Shown in pieces: positions 10,071 to 18,824 of a stretch of DNA of 64,000 nt (position 1 is its first letter; each line of letters starts with the position of its first letter). Under the pieces are notes generated by a model, which was not told the origin of the DNA, did no database searches, and saw only the letters and a program-made list of their open reading frames with translations. The translations under genes and the position numbers were made by a program. The stretch comes from Ferruginibacter sp. (lineage in GTDB: Bacteria > Bacteroidota > Bacteroidia > Chitinophagales > Chitinophagaceae): contig JAHBTO010000001.1 in NCBI GenBank assembly GCA_019638525.1, forward strand, positions 1-64,000, read 5' to 3'.

Positions 10071-10095
10071 TACCACAAAATAACACTTTTTCCCA
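10071..10095 (-). promoter_or_regulatory. Candidate MraZ-binding direct repeats in the mraZ promoter
   Basis: Read on the minus strand, three 5-mers TGGGA, TGTTA and TGGTA are spaced by exactly 5 nt each (10-bp period), 34-58 bp before the mraZ start. MraZ of E. coli is known to bind TGGGN repeats with 5-nt spacers. Only the first copy fits fully; the others keep TG and the phase. A weak promoter (TTTG, 21 nt, TTATTTTG) overlaps the repeats. Confidence 0.42.
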
Positions 10096-10276
10096 CCTTT
10101 TGAACAAATTTTGGGAAAAGTTTTTTATCCACAAGCCCGTAAAGCAGATAGGGATTGTTTTTAATACTGAAAAATGAAGTAGATGCTGTTAATTGAATGT
10201 GGATTACGGTGAATAACTGTTAGTAACTCAATAATGAGAGATAAATCATTAACAGGCAGAGAAAGATTGCAGAAAA

Positions 10277-10313
10277 AAAGCCAAACTTTTTTAGGGTTTG
10301 GCTTTGTTTTTTT
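10277..10313 (-). terminator. Rho-independent terminator after the ArsR/Cys-peptide operon
   Basis: Perfect 10-bp stem (10277-10286 with 10296-10305, arms AAAGCCAAAC and GTTTGGCTTT) with a 9-nt loop. On the minus strand it runs into a T-rich tail; a T-run also follows on the plus strand, so it may act in both directions. It begins right at the stop codon of the 26-residue peptide, which fits it as the end of that transcript. Confidence 0.8.
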
Positions 10314-10392
10314 AGCAGCAACCTATATCGGTTATGCCGCAACAACCTCCGTCTGCATTACAGCAAAGGTTTGTTTCCTGTTCTGTGTTCAT
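10312..10392 (-). CDS. 26-residue peptide with three Cys-Cys pairs
   Basis: A very short frame, ATG at 10392 to TAA at 10312. The translation has six cysteines in 26 residues, as pairs at 10-11, 17-18 and 25-26, with the core CCNADGGCC and the end GCC. It lies 48 nt downstream of the ArsR-type regulator, on the same strand, and its stop codon touches a strong terminator, so it is probably the last cistron of that operon. A thiolate-rich peptide beside an ArsR sensor suggests metal or arsenite binding; that is inference. It may instead be a conserved chance frame. No purine-rich ribosome site is obvious, which is normal for this phylum. Confidence 0.55.
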   Translation of the reverse strand: MNTEQETNLCCNADGGCCGITDIGCC

Positions 10393-10440
10393 GGCTTTAA
10401 TTTTAATGGTGAAAAATCATTTATGTTTTTTTAATTTTTA

Positions 10441-10776
10441 TCAGCAACAGTTTTTCCCTTCCTGTGCCTTTAATTTATTTATTAAAAAACTAAATTCTTT
10501 CATAAACCTGTCAACAATCTTCCAGTTAATGCAATAACAGCTACGGGGCCCATCAATGCTGCCTTCAATAAGGCCGGCATTCTTTAATTCTTTCAAATGC
10601 TGCGATACGGTTGATTGCGAAAGGGGCATCACTTCCACTATCTCTCCACAAATACATTCGCTTTTTTGTGCCAGCAGTTTTAGTATGGCTATACGTGCCG
10701 GGTGCGACAGTGCCTTGGCAAATACTGCCAGTTCTTGCTCTCTTTTAATAAACTCATCTTTTTTATCGAATGCCAT
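10441..10776 (-). CDS. arsR: ArsR/SmtB-family metalloregulator, probably thiophilic-metal(loid) sensing
   Basis: Winged-helix repressor of 111 residues. [14 protein letters not shown] and [19 protein letters not shown] (residues 52-70) are the ArsR fold and recognition helix. CxC at residues 41/43 (ECICGEI) matches the position of the ELCVCDL metal/arsenite site of classical ArsR; a second CxC lies at 80/82 and a Cys pair ends the protein (110-111). The frame is open further upstream, but those residues are unlike the family and would start above the promoter; ATG at 10776 follows a good TAnnTTTG box. No ars transport or reductase gene is adjacent, so its target is likely its own operon and genes elsewhere. 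Confidence 0.88.
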   Translation of the reverse strand: MAFDKKDEFIKREQELAVFAKALSHPARIAILKLLAQKSECICGEIVEVMPLSQSTVSQHLKELKNAGLIEGSIDGPRSCYCINWKIVDRFMKEFSFLINKLKAQEGKNCC

Positions 10777-10790
10777 TTTATTTATCTTAT

Positions 10791-10825
10791 ATCGCAAATA
10801 TACGATTAATATTATTCCATCCAAA
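10791..10825 (-). promoter_or_regulatory. Promoter and candidate operator of the ArsR-type gene
   Basis: On the minus strand: TTTG (10822-10825), 19-nt spacer, TATATTTG (10795-10802), i.e. a full Bacteroidota promoter, with ATG 18 nt further at 10776. The -7 box is embraced by an inverted repeat ATCG-N8-CGAT (10791-10806), 12 of 16 positions symmetric. That is where an autorepressing ArsR would be expected to bind. Confidence 0.6.
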
Positions 10826-10831
10826 ATAAAT

Positions 10832-10868
10832 TCAAAAAAAATTGCCAAAGCATTGAGCTTTGGCAACA
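10832..10868 (-). terminator. Rho-independent terminator of the AIM24-family gene
   Basis: Nine-bp stem (TTGCCAAAG at 10842-10850 with CTTTGGCAA at 10858-10866) and a run of T on the minus strand immediately after. It sits 25 nt past the stop of the gene at 10891-11679 and directly before the ArsR promoter, separating the two transcripts. Confidence 0.85.
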
Positions 10869-10890
10869 AATATTTTAAATTACCGGTTGG

Positions 10891-11679
10891 TTATTCCCTT
10901 CCATCAAGCAAGTTGCCCAGGCCGCCCAGGATACTACCTTCTTCTTTGCGCTTATAAGTGTATTGCTGCAACCTGCCGGCCAGGCGGCTTATAGGCAGCG
11001 ATTGAAGCCATACTTTTCCGGGGCCTGCAAGTTTTGCAAAAAATAAACCTTCGCCACCAAACATCCAGTTTTTTATACCGCTAACAAATTCAATATCGAA
11101 ATCAATGCCGGCTGTATAGGCCACCACGCAACCGGTATCTACTTTTAAAATTTCGCCGGGCTGCAAATCTTTTTCTACAATATAACCGCCAGCGTGTGCA
11201 AAGGCAAGGCCATCGCCTTCCAGTTTTTCCATGATGAATCCTTCTCCGCCAAAAATACCTGTACCCAGCCTGCGTTGAAATTCGATACCAATACTAACAC
11301 CTTTTGCCGCACAAAGAAATGCATCTTTTTGTGCTATGATTTTGCCGCCCAGTTTTGCCAAATCAAAAACAATAATCTTACCGGTATAAGGTGCCGCAAA
11401 ACTAACTTTCTTTTTACCCTGCCCTGTATTGGTAAAGGCGGTCATGAATAAACTTTCGCCAACCAGTAAACGCTTACCGGCGCTGAACAATTTTCCCAGT
11501 ATACCATTGTCCTGCTGCTGGCTTCCATCGCCAAAGATGGTGTTCATCTGTATGCCGTTATCCATCATCATAAAAGCGCCACTTTCGGCAATAGCTGTTT
11601 CGTTGGGGTCTAATTCAATTTCTACAAACTGCAGTTCTTCTCCATAAATCCTGTAATCTATTTCGTGATTTTGTATCAT
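10891..11679 (-). CDS. AIM24/TIGR00266-family protein
   Basis: A 262-residue soluble protein of the AIM24 (TIGR00266) family, a beta-rich fold of tandem repeats with no established enzymatic role. Typical features are the Gly-rich turns GTGIFGGEGFIMEKLEGDG and, in the second half, WMFGGEGLFFAKLAGPGKVW, plus the C-terminal end SILGGLGNLLDGRE with a glycine-rich tail. No signal peptide or membrane segment is seen. It stands alone, bounded by terminators on both sides (10842-10866 and 11751-11783), so it is probably monocistronic. A membrane-associated or stress role has been suggested for relatives; nothing here refines it. Confidence 0.85.
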   Translation of the reverse strand: MIQNHEIDYRIYGEELQFVEIELDPNETAIAESGAFMMMDNGIQMNTIFGDGSQQQDNGILGKLFSAGKRLLVGESLFMTAFTNTGQGKKKVSFAAPYTGKIIVFDLAKLGGKIIAQKDAFLCAAKGVSIGIEFQRRLGTGIFGGEGFIMEKLEGDGLAFAHAGGYIVEKDLQPGEILKVDTGCVVAYTAGIDFDIEFVSGIKNWMFGGEGLFFAKLAGPGKVWLQSLPISRLAGRLQQYTYKRKEEGSILGGLGNLLDGRE

Positions 11680-11744
11680 AGCTTTTTTATTGTAAAAATA
11701 GGTATCATTTATTTACATTTTTGCAAAAGTTAATTTAATAAATA

Positions 11745-11783
11745 ACAACAAAAGAGCCGCCATAAAAATTTAGGCGGCTCTTT
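11745..11783 (-). terminator. Rho-independent terminator of the RND efflux operon
   Basis: Perfect 11-bp stem AAAGAGCCGCC / GGCGGCTCTTT (11751-11761 with 11773-11783), 11-nt loop, then TTTTGTTGTT on the minus strand. It lies 23 nt after the stop codon of the RND permease gene. Confidence 0.85.
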
Positions 11784-11806
11784 AATTTCATTAGTGAATT
11801 TTTAAT

Positions 11807-14800
11807 TTATGCTTTTGTATTCATCAGTAACCCGTTCCAAACTTTTTTGCCTTGTATTTTTCGTACCAGGTACATGACACCTACAAAAATGAAGAAGATA
11901 GGGCCTGTAAAACCAAGCAGGGCTACATACTTAGTGCCATAAAATTTTTCCATGGGCCTTCTTATCCTTTCGGCTATAAGGTACATGCTTGGCACCATCA
12001 CTAGTGTAAGGAAGAAAGCAAAGATTAATCCAAAAATAATTGTCCAGCTTAACGGCCCCCAAAACACAACACTATCGCCACCAAAGAAAATGTGCGGATT
12101 TAATTGCTGGAATAAAGTTACAAAATTGACATTGAAACCTACTGCAAGTGGCAACAAACCTAACATGGTTGCTAATGCAGTAAGCAATACAGGTATAATA
12201 CGTATTTTACCAGCCTGTATAGCTGCTTCTCTTGTTTTAACACCCCGGCTGCGTAATTCATCTGTAAATTCAATCAGCAAAATACCGTTTTTAATTACAA
12301 TACCCGCCAGGCCTATGATACCTACCAGCAACATGATGGTGGCAATGGTCATACCTGTAAAAGCATAGCCCAGAAATACACCAATTATTGAGAAGAAAAT
12401 TTCAGTTAATACAATAAATGGCTTGCTCATACTATTGAATTGCAAAACAAGTATCATAAATATTAAGCCCATGGCAATAAAAAATGCCTTTGTTAAAAAT
12501 GCATTGGTTTCAGCTTCCTGTTCACCCTGCCCTGTTTGTTTTATAATAACGTCGGAGGGTATCCTGTTTTTAGATTTGAAGTCGGCAATCTTAACAGCCA
12601 GTTCCTGGTTTACCTTACCCGTCATGGTAGGGTCAAGCACATTGGATTGCAATTGTATGGTACGTTTTACATTTTTACGTGCAATGGCTCCGGATGTATT
12701 GGTGTAATCAATTGTTGCCACCGCACTGATTGGAATTGATTTCACCATCATGGTGTTCATATCCATAAATGTAATACGCATGTTCATGATGTCGGTAATG
12801 TTTTTGCGTTGCAGGTCGCTGTAGCGCAACTGAATTTTATATTCATCTTCGCCATCTTTTAGCTTACTTACTTCTTTACCAAAAACAGCCGTACGTATCT
12901 CCATGCCTATTTGGCCGGTACTTAGGCCTTCCATCATGGCTTTTTCTCTATCTACATTTACGGTAATCTCAGGACTGTTAAGATCCACATCCATCCTTAA
13001 ATTTTCAATACCATACACCTGGTTGGTATCAAGATAATTGGAAAGGCTGGTAGCAACTTTTGCAATCTCTTCATAACTATCACCAATCACTTCGATATTA
13101 ACAGGCGGATCTGTTGGAGGCCCGCCATCTTCCTGTGCCACTTCTATACTTGCCCCGGGGATACCAACCATTTGCTTGCGTATTTCATCAAGATAAGGTT
13201 TGGTATGTTTACCATGGCGTTTTTCGTATTCTACAAATGAAACCTGAATACGACCGAGATTGGGTTGCACACTACGGTTATTGCTGCGTGGGTTATTAGC
13301 GCTGTTAGCCACATTGGTGATAATACTTTCTACAATACTTCCTTCAGTACCGGGCTTTTCTTTAGCTAATACTTTTTCTACCCTGTGTTCTAACAGCTGT
13401 GTAACACTATCGGTTGTTTTTACATCAGTGCCAACGGGCATCTTCAAATAAACATAAATAAAGTTAGGGTCGCCACTGGGAAAAAAAGTTCGATCGTTGC
13501 CACGCAATACCAACAAACCTGCGGCTACAGGGAATAGGATAAACAATGAAACCAATGCCCATACTGGCCTGCGTCCCTGCAATATCCATCGCAAAAGTTT
13601 TTCGTACCGTGCCATTAATCCCGGTAAAACCCTGTTCTGGAAAAAATAAATCACTTCTTTAAAAACATAGCGGTTTAATATTGACAATATAACCATGAAC
13701 CATAAAAAGTTGGCTACGCCATGCCAGCCCGATAAGTGCAACAATGCGCCAAAAATGATGGCAACCCAAAACAAAGGTTTTTTAAACAGTAATTTTTTAG
13801 GTTCATCAAATTCCCTGCCTTCGGGTTTCATAAAACTAACGGCAAATACAGGGTTAAAAATAAATGCTACAATTAGTGACGCTGCCAATGTAAGTATGAG
13901 CATGGTAGGCAGGTAAATCATAAACTTACCAATAATACCTTTCCAGAAAAGTAATGGAAAGAAAGGCGCCAAAGTGGTTGCCGTACCTGCTAAAACAGGT
14001 ATAAATATTTCGCCTGCGGCTTCTTTAGCACTTCGTATAATGGGCACTTTACCATTATTATATATGCGGTGCGTATTTTCGATAACCACAATAGCGTCAT
14101 CAACAATAATACCCAAGCCAAACAATAATGCAAACAACACTATAAAGTTTAAAGTTACAGGTGTGCCAACAATTGCATCGCCTATAGGCAAAAATAAAAA
14201 TGCCACAAACACACTGAGCGGTACACTTAATGCCACAAAGAATGCATTGGTAACACCCATAAAAAACATCAACACTACCAGTACCAGTATAAAACCAATA
14301 ATGATAGTATTTACCAGGTCTTTAAATGATGTATCAGTTGCTTTACTTTGATCGCCGGTTATCACTACTTTTAAATCTTTTGGCAGTACACGGTCTTCCT
14401 GCATATTAGCAACGATTTCTTTTACTTTGCTTGCAGTACTAATAAGGTTTTCGCCTGCTCGTTTTATAATGTTAATTGTTATAACATTTTTTCCATCCAG
14501 CCTGGCATAGCTTTCTTTTTCTTTTACAGTATCTACCAACTGGGCAATATCTTTTAAATAAACTGCAGCGCCTCTTGCACTACTGCGTACAACAATATCC
14601 TGCAGGTTTAATGCGCTGGTGAATTGGCCTTTTACTTTTATGGTACGGCGCATTGTACCTACTTCAATCTGTCCGCCGGTTATATCCCTGTTTTCACGGC
14701 TAATGGCATTTTCAATATCTGTAAAGCTTATCCTTGCAGCCTGCATTTTATATGGATCTACATTTACCTGTATTTCTCTTTCGGGTGCACCTACAATTTC

Positions 14801-15364
14801 GGCTCTTGATATTTCAGGCAACTCTTCAAACCTATCCTGCATCTTATCGGCATATTCTTTTAGTTTAATGCCATCATAATCGCCACTAATATTTACAAAC
14901 ATGATGGGCATTTCGCTAAAAGCAAATTCCTGTGCATCGGGTTCAGATGTAAGGTCGGTAGGTAAATCTGTTTTTGCCTTGTCGATGGCATCCTTCACTT
15001 TTAATTTAGCCAGTTCAGTTTTAACATCGGTATCAAACTCAACAATAATCAAACTGTAATCGGCCTGCGAAGTGCTGGTAATTTTTTTAACCTTAGCGCC
15101 GCTTATTCCTTTCAATTGTTTTTCGATGGGCCTTGTAACAAGATTCTCTATATCTTTTGGTGAGTTACCTGCATACACAGTAGTGATGCTGATGGTAGGC
15201 ACTACAATATCGGGAAATTGCTCTTTTGGCAAGGTATTAAAAGTATTAAGCCCCATGATGGTAACAATGATGGCCATGATATAAATAGCCGTACGGTTGT
15301 TGATAGACCAACTTGTTGGGCCAAATTGCTTAAACTTTTTTGCTACTCCTTCTGTAAAATTCAT
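11807..15364 (-). CDS. RND-family efflux permease (AcrB/CzcA superfamily)
   Basis: Inner-membrane proton antiporter of 1185 residues forming a tripartite pump with the adaptor and TolC-like channel encoded upstream. It shows the RND N-terminus (RTAIYIMAIIVTIMGLNTFNTLP region), two large periplasmic loops and the TM4 motif GLGIIVDDAIVVIENTH with the paired aspartates of the proton relay. It is over 100 residues longer than usual: two added hydrophobic stretches at about residues 515-570, between the two halves, and a C-terminal membrane extension of about 50 residues. Substrates cannot be read from sequence; lack of an obvious methionine or histidine cluster argues mildly against a metal pump. 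Confidence 0.93.
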   Translation of the reverse strand: MNFTEGVAKKFKQFGPTSWSINNRTAIYIMAIIVTIMGLNTFNTLPKEQFPDIVVPTISITTVYAGNSPKDIENLVTRPIEKQLKGISGAKVKKITSTSQADYSLIIVEFDTDVKTELAKLKVKDAIDKAKTDLPTDLTSEPDAQEFAFSEMPIMFVNISGDYDGIKLKEYADKMQDRFEELPEISRAEIVGAPEREIQVNVDPYKMQAARISFTDIENAISRENRDITGGQIEVGTMRRTIKVKGQFTSALNLQDIVVRSSARGAAVYLKDIAQLVDTVKEKESYARLDGKNVITINIIKRAGENLISTASKVKEIVANMQEDRVLPKDLKVVITGDQSKATDTSFKDLVNTIIIGFILVLVVLMFFMGVTNAFFVALSVPLSVFVAFLFLPIGDAIVGTPVTLNFIVLFALLFGLGIIVDDAIVVIENTHRIYNNGKVPIIRSAKEAAGEIFIPVLAGTATTLAPFFPLLFWKGIIGKFMIYLPTMLILTLAASLIVAFIFNPVFAVSFMKPEGREFDEPKKLLFKKPLFWVAIIFGALLHLSGWHGVANFLWFMVILSILNRYVFKEVIYFFQNRVLPGLMARYEKLLRWILQGRRPVWALVSLFILFPVAAGLLVLRGNDRTFFPSGDPNFIYVYLKMPVGTDVKTTDSVTQLLEHRVEKVLAKEKPGTEGSIVESIITNVANSANNPRSNNRSVQPNLGRIQVSFVEYEKRHGKHTKPYLDEIRKQMVGIPGASIEVAQEDGGPPTDPPVNIEVIGDSYEEIAKVATSLSNYLDTNQVYGIENLRMDVDLNSPEITVNVDREKAMMEGLSTGQIGMEIRTAVFGKEVSKLKDGEDEYKIQLRYSDLQRKNITDIMNMRITFMDMNTMMVKSIPISAVATIDYTNTSGAIARKNVKRTIQLQSNVLDPTMTGKVNQELAVKIADFKSKNRIPSDVIIKQTGQGEQEAETNAFLTKAFFIAMGLIFMILVLQFNSMSKPFIVLTEIFFSIIGVFLGYAFTGMTIATIMLLVGIIGLAGIVIKNGILLIEFTDELRSRGVKTREAAIQAGKIRIIPVLLTALATMLGLLPLAVGFNVNFVTLFQQLNPHIFFGGDSVVFWGPLSWTIIFGLIFAFFLTLVMVPSMYLIAERIRRPMEKFYGTKYVALLGFTGPIFFIFVGVMYLVRKIQGKKVWNGLLMNTKA

Positions 15365-15526
15365 ATACTTAAATTAAAAGCCTCAACAAACTTTTCGTTT
15401 TGCATAAAAAGTTTATCAGACCCTGATTTATTAAAAATAACTTTTGTCTATTCTTTAAATACTGATGTTCGTTTTACAAACACATGTAAATATTCACCGG
15501 CCTTGCAATTACTGAAACAGCAAGCG

Positions 15527-16738
15527 TTAGTTTTGAATGCTAATCAACTGGCCATCGTAAACATCCTGGTAACCATCTGTAATCAACTGGTCGCCTGCTT
15601 TAAGCCCGGCTTTTATCTCTACATTATTGCCATACACTTCGCCAATAACCACCGATTGTTTTTTTGCAACCGATTTACCATTACTTAATTTACTTAACAC
15701 ATATACATATTTTGCGCTTTCGTCGTTTTGAACGGTGTTAACAGGTATTACAATGGCGTTGCTGGCGGCATAGTCCTGGATGCGTACAACAGCCGACTGG
15801 TTTGGTTTTAATGCAGGGTCGGATGGTATTTTAGCTTCGGCCACAAAGCCACGCATGGTTGGGTCTATCGACTGGCTTATCAACGAAATACTGGAGTTGA
15901 ATTTTTTATTTACATCCGGTATGCTGATTTCGATAGCAGAGCCTTTACTAATCCTTGTTAAATAATTTTCGGGCACATTGGTTACCACTTTTAGGTTGCT
16001 TTTGTTTACAATCTTTATCTGTGGGCCTGTTGCCGTCATTCCCTGGAAAGTTTCTCCAACCCTTATGGCAACAATATCTGCAACGCCGTTTACATCGCTG
16101 TACACATTGGCAGTTTTTAATTGCTCTACGGCTACTTTGGTTTGTTCGTTGGCGCCATGTAACTGGTTTTCCAAGGCATCCACATTGTTTTTTGCCGATA
16201 TCAATTGTAACTCGGTACCAATATTCTGATCCCATAAATTCTTTTGGCGCTGATACACATTTTTTGCAAAAGCAAGTTGTGTTTTTAATACTTCTGATTG
16301 TTGCCTGGCAGCAGTTACCTGTTGCTGCATGATGGCATCATCGAGCTTTAACAGTAACTGGCCTTTTTTTACATACTGCCCCTGCTGTACATACAAAGCT
16401 TTTACCTGGCCGGGCATGCCACGTGGCGATATGTAAGAAATGTTCTGTGCATCTACATGGCCCTGCAGGTCGATATAATGTTTAAAGTCCTGCGTGGTAA
16501 CGGCTGTTGCGGCCACCAGTTTTATTTTAGCAGCCTCGGCGGCGTTAGTGTCAAGCTTTTCCAGTTCGGCCTGCAGCTTTTGAATTTCTTCGTCGTTTTT
16601 TGCGTTCTGCGATTTCAACTTTTCAATGGCTGCTTTCTTATCATTGATAAGTGCCGAGCCTTCTTTTTTGCTGTTACCGCAAGCTGCCATGATAAACATA
16701 GCCAACGCTGTAATGGATATTTGTGTTATCTTTTTCAT
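15527..16738 (-). CDS. RND efflux periplasmic adaptor (membrane fusion protein), lipoprotein
   Basis: A 403-residue HlyD/AcrA-type adaptor that bridges the RND permease and the outer-membrane channel. A lipoprotein signal ends in MAAC with the lipidated Cys at residue 20. Residues about 28-70 are a charged coiled coil, an N-terminal addition beyond the usual layout. Then come the split biotinyl/lipoyl-like hairpin domain (PGQVKALYVQQGQYVKKGQ and the return strand), the alpha-helical hairpin, the beta-barrel and the membrane-proximal domain. It precedes the permease by 162 nt that contain no gene and no convincing promoter, so it is taken as one operon. Confidence 0.93.
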   Translation of the reverse strand: MKKITQISITALAMFIMAACGNSKKEGSALINDKKAAIEKLKSQNAKNDEEIQKLQAELEKLDTNAAEAAKIKLVAATAVTTQDFKHYIDLQGHVDAQNISYISPRGMPGQVKALYVQQGQYVKKGQLLLKLDDAIMQQQVTAARQQSEVLKTQLAFAKNVYQRQKNLWDQNIGTELQLISAKNNVDALENQLHGANEQTKVAVEQLKTANVYSDVNGVADIVAIRVGETFQGMTATGPQIKIVNKSNLKVVTNVPENYLTRISKGSAIEISIPDVNKKFNSSISLISQSIDPTMRGFVAEAKIPSDPALKPNQSAVVRIQDYAASNAIVIPVNTVQNDESAKYVYVLSKLSNGKSVAKKQSVVIGEVYGNNVEIKAGLKAGDQLITDGYQDVYDGQLISIQN

Positions 16739-16762
16739 TTGAGTATAGTTAGTTTGTTTTAC

Positions 16763-18166
16763 TTATAATTTACCGGTGGCTTTTAAAAAATCAACCCGGG
16801 CAATGATAGCATCATACAAGGCGCTTAAATAATTTGTTTGCGCTGTTTTAAGATCAACCTGTGCTGCATTTATTTCAGATGCGGAGCCGGTTCCTATCTC
16901 GTATTTCTTTTTTGTTTGCTCGTACACTTTTTCTGCAAGCTCCATATTCTTCTTCTGAAAATCCATGGTGGCAATGGCGGCGATAAAATTATTTTTTGCA
17001 TTATTTACTTCGCCATCAATATTTATTTTCAACGCTTCGGTTTGGTTGCGGCTTTTTTGCAGTTCAAGCTGTGCTTTTTTAATTTTTGAGTTTAATGAAA
17101 AACCGTTAAAGATGGGCAACTTCATCTGTATGCCGATGTACGAACTGGTGAACCAATCGCCTTTTTCAAAAAAATCAAATTTATTACGCTGTGCCTGTTT
17201 GCTATAGCCACCTACCAATGCAAAAGTGGGTATCTGGCTTAGCTTGTACCGGCGCACATTAAGGCCATTAAGGGTATTGGTTAATTCCGAAATTTGGAAA
17301 TCTTTCCTGTCGCTGTATTTGAATTGTGTTGCTTCAAGAATACCTTCTTTTATTTTTTCATCACTAAGCGTATCAGTTAGTACAAGGCTGTCTTTTACAG
17401 GCATTCCCATCAATAATTTAAGGCCAGCGTAACCATTGGTTATCATATTCTCTGCTTTTAGTTTTTCTGTTTGCAGGTTGGCCACCTGTACCGATAATTT
17501 ATCAATATCCACTTTTTCGGTAAAGCCGTTATCATACATCACCTGCACATCGTGTTTAAGTTTTTCAAGCCTTTTTATGTTGGCATCAAGCAGTTCAATT
17601 TGTGTTTTGCCTGCAACCAACTGGTAGTATATTTTGTACACATTTGCTTTTATATTTTCCTGTGTAAGCGCTGCAATTTTTTCCTGTAAACTTATTGTTC
17701 CGTTGCGTGCCTTTAATGCAATAAATACCTGGCCATCAAAAATCAACTGGCTTAAAGTAATGCCTGCATTGGCATTCCACGGGTTACCAAAAGGGAACAA
17801 CAGGTTGCCAAAGCCGCCGGCCGGAAAAGTTACCGGTTGCCCGTTTCCGTTTTTAACGCCTTCATCTATCAATACCTGGTAAGTAGCCGGTGCAATAAAG
17901 TTGGGGATGGATTGTACGGCAATATCTAAATTTCTGGTAACGCCAACCGTTCCGTTTATTTGCGGCAGTGCTATTGAAGTTACATCACGGTTTACCTGTT
18001 TTTGTATCAATATATCGAGCAGTGCATTTTTAACCTGCACCGAATTTTTATTGGCATAATCAACTGCCTGCTGTACGGTAAACGTATTTATGGTTTGTGC
18101 ATGTGCAGAGACTGCCGACAATAACAGGCAGCATATATACAGGCCGTAATTCCTGGTTTTTTTCAT
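16763..18166 (-). CDS. TolC-family outer-membrane efflux channel
   Basis: A 467-residue outer-membrane factor. A signal peptide (about residues 1-23, ending SAVSAHAQ) precedes two tandem OEP repeats made of long amphipathic helices; the second repeat carries the typical YEIGTGSASEINAAQVDL segment. It provides the exit duct for the RND pump encoded downstream. The gene follows the TetR regulator by 19 nt and precedes the adaptor by 24 nt, so regulator, channel, adaptor and permease appear to be one transcript. Confidence 0.93.
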   Translation of the reverse strand: MKKTRNYGLYICCLLLSAVSAHAQTINTFTVQQAVDYANKNSVQVKNALLDILIQKQVNRDVTSIALPQINGTVGVTRNLDIAVQSIPNFIAPATYQVLIDEGVKNGNGQPVTFPAGGFGNLLFPFGNPWNANAGITLSQLIFDGQVFIALKARNGTISLQEKIAALTQENIKANVYKIYYQLVAGKTQIELLDANIKRLEKLKHDVQVMYDNGFTEKVDIDKLSVQVANLQTEKLKAENMITNGYAGLKLLMGMPVKDSLVLTDTLSDEKIKEGILEATQFKYSDRKDFQISELTNTLNGLNVRRYKLSQIPTFALVGGYSKQAQRNKFDFFEKGDWFTSSYIGIQMKLPIFNGFSLNSKIKKAQLELQKSRNQTEALKINIDGEVNNAKNNFIAAIATMDFQKKNMELAEKVYEQTKKKYEIGTGSASEINAAQVDLKTAQTNYLSALYDAIIARVDFLKATGKL

Positions 18167-18185
18167 CGCTATTAGTTTATTCTGT

Positions 18186-18815
18186 TTAATTCTTTTTTGT
18201 TTCTCTTTGCTGCCAGTATTTCATTACAAGCTTATAACCTTTTAATGAAACCAACCCAAACAGGAAATGAATGATAATTTCTTCTTCAATTTTTGCCAGG
18301 TTGTATTTTAGGCTTTGCTGAAAATCGGGGTTAAACGGGATGAACATGGTTTCTACCCTGTACCGGCATAATATATCTACTGCTAAATCTGGCCTGTACA
18401 ATTCTTCCTGTATGCCTCTTTCTAAATTTTCCCTGCATACATTGTATAAGAATTCATTTTTGTGTTTCAAGAATTTTTTGAAAGTGGCAGGATGGTATTT
18501 CTGCATATCAAACAATATGCCCGGATTCATAGCTGTAAACATTTCAGCCATCATATCCATCACCAAAAAAATTTCGTGTATTGCATTTTCGGCTCTATCC
18601 CTGTCTGCATTACATTCATACCGGTTGTTTACAATTATATCGCCCACAATTTCATCCACCAGTTCATCCTTATCTTTAAAATACAGGTAAATGGTTTTCT
18701 TGCTAATGCCCAGTTTGGCCGCAATATCATCCATACTTACACTGCGTATGCCATACTGCATCACCAAATCGTTTGCCGCCTGTTTTATCCGTTGTTTTGT
18801 ATCTGACTCTGCCAT
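18186..18815 (-). CDS. TetR/AcrR-family repressor of the RND efflux operon
   Basis: A 209-residue one-domain HTH repressor. The N-terminal helix-turn-helix MDDIAAKLGISKKTIYLYF (about residues 28-46) is typical of TetR; the rest is the variable all-helical ligand domain. The open frame extends 17 codons upstream, but those codons overlap the promoter, so ATG at 18815 is chosen. It is the first gene of the efflux operon and a 28-bp inverted repeat lies over its promoter (18834-18861), so it most likely represses itself and the pump until an inducer binds. Confidence 0.92.
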   Translation of the reverse strand: MAESDTKQRIKQAANDLVMQYGIRSVSMDDIAAKLGISKKTIYLYFKDKDELVDEIVGDIIVNNRYECNADRDRAENAIHEIFLVMDMMAEMFTAMNPGILFDMQKYHPATFKKFLKHKNEFLYNVCRENLERGIQEELYRPDLAVDILCRYRVETMFIPFNPDFQQSLKYNLAKIEEEIIIHFLFGLVSLKGYKLVMKYWQQRETKKN

Positions 18816-18824
18816 AATGAGAAG

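Noticed and set aside
10234..10434. Plus-strand open frame of 66 codons
   Set aside because: It reads through the terminator hairpin at 10277-10305 and the antisense of the Cys peptide; no promoter or conserved pattern.
10777..10869. 31-residue N-terminal extension of the ArsR-type protein
   Set aside because: The extension is hydrophobic and unlike the family, and it spans the promoter and operator of the gene.
15365..15526. Possible gene or promoter between RND permease and adaptor
   Set aside because: No frame with coding character and no clear -33/-7 pair; treated as an operon spacer.
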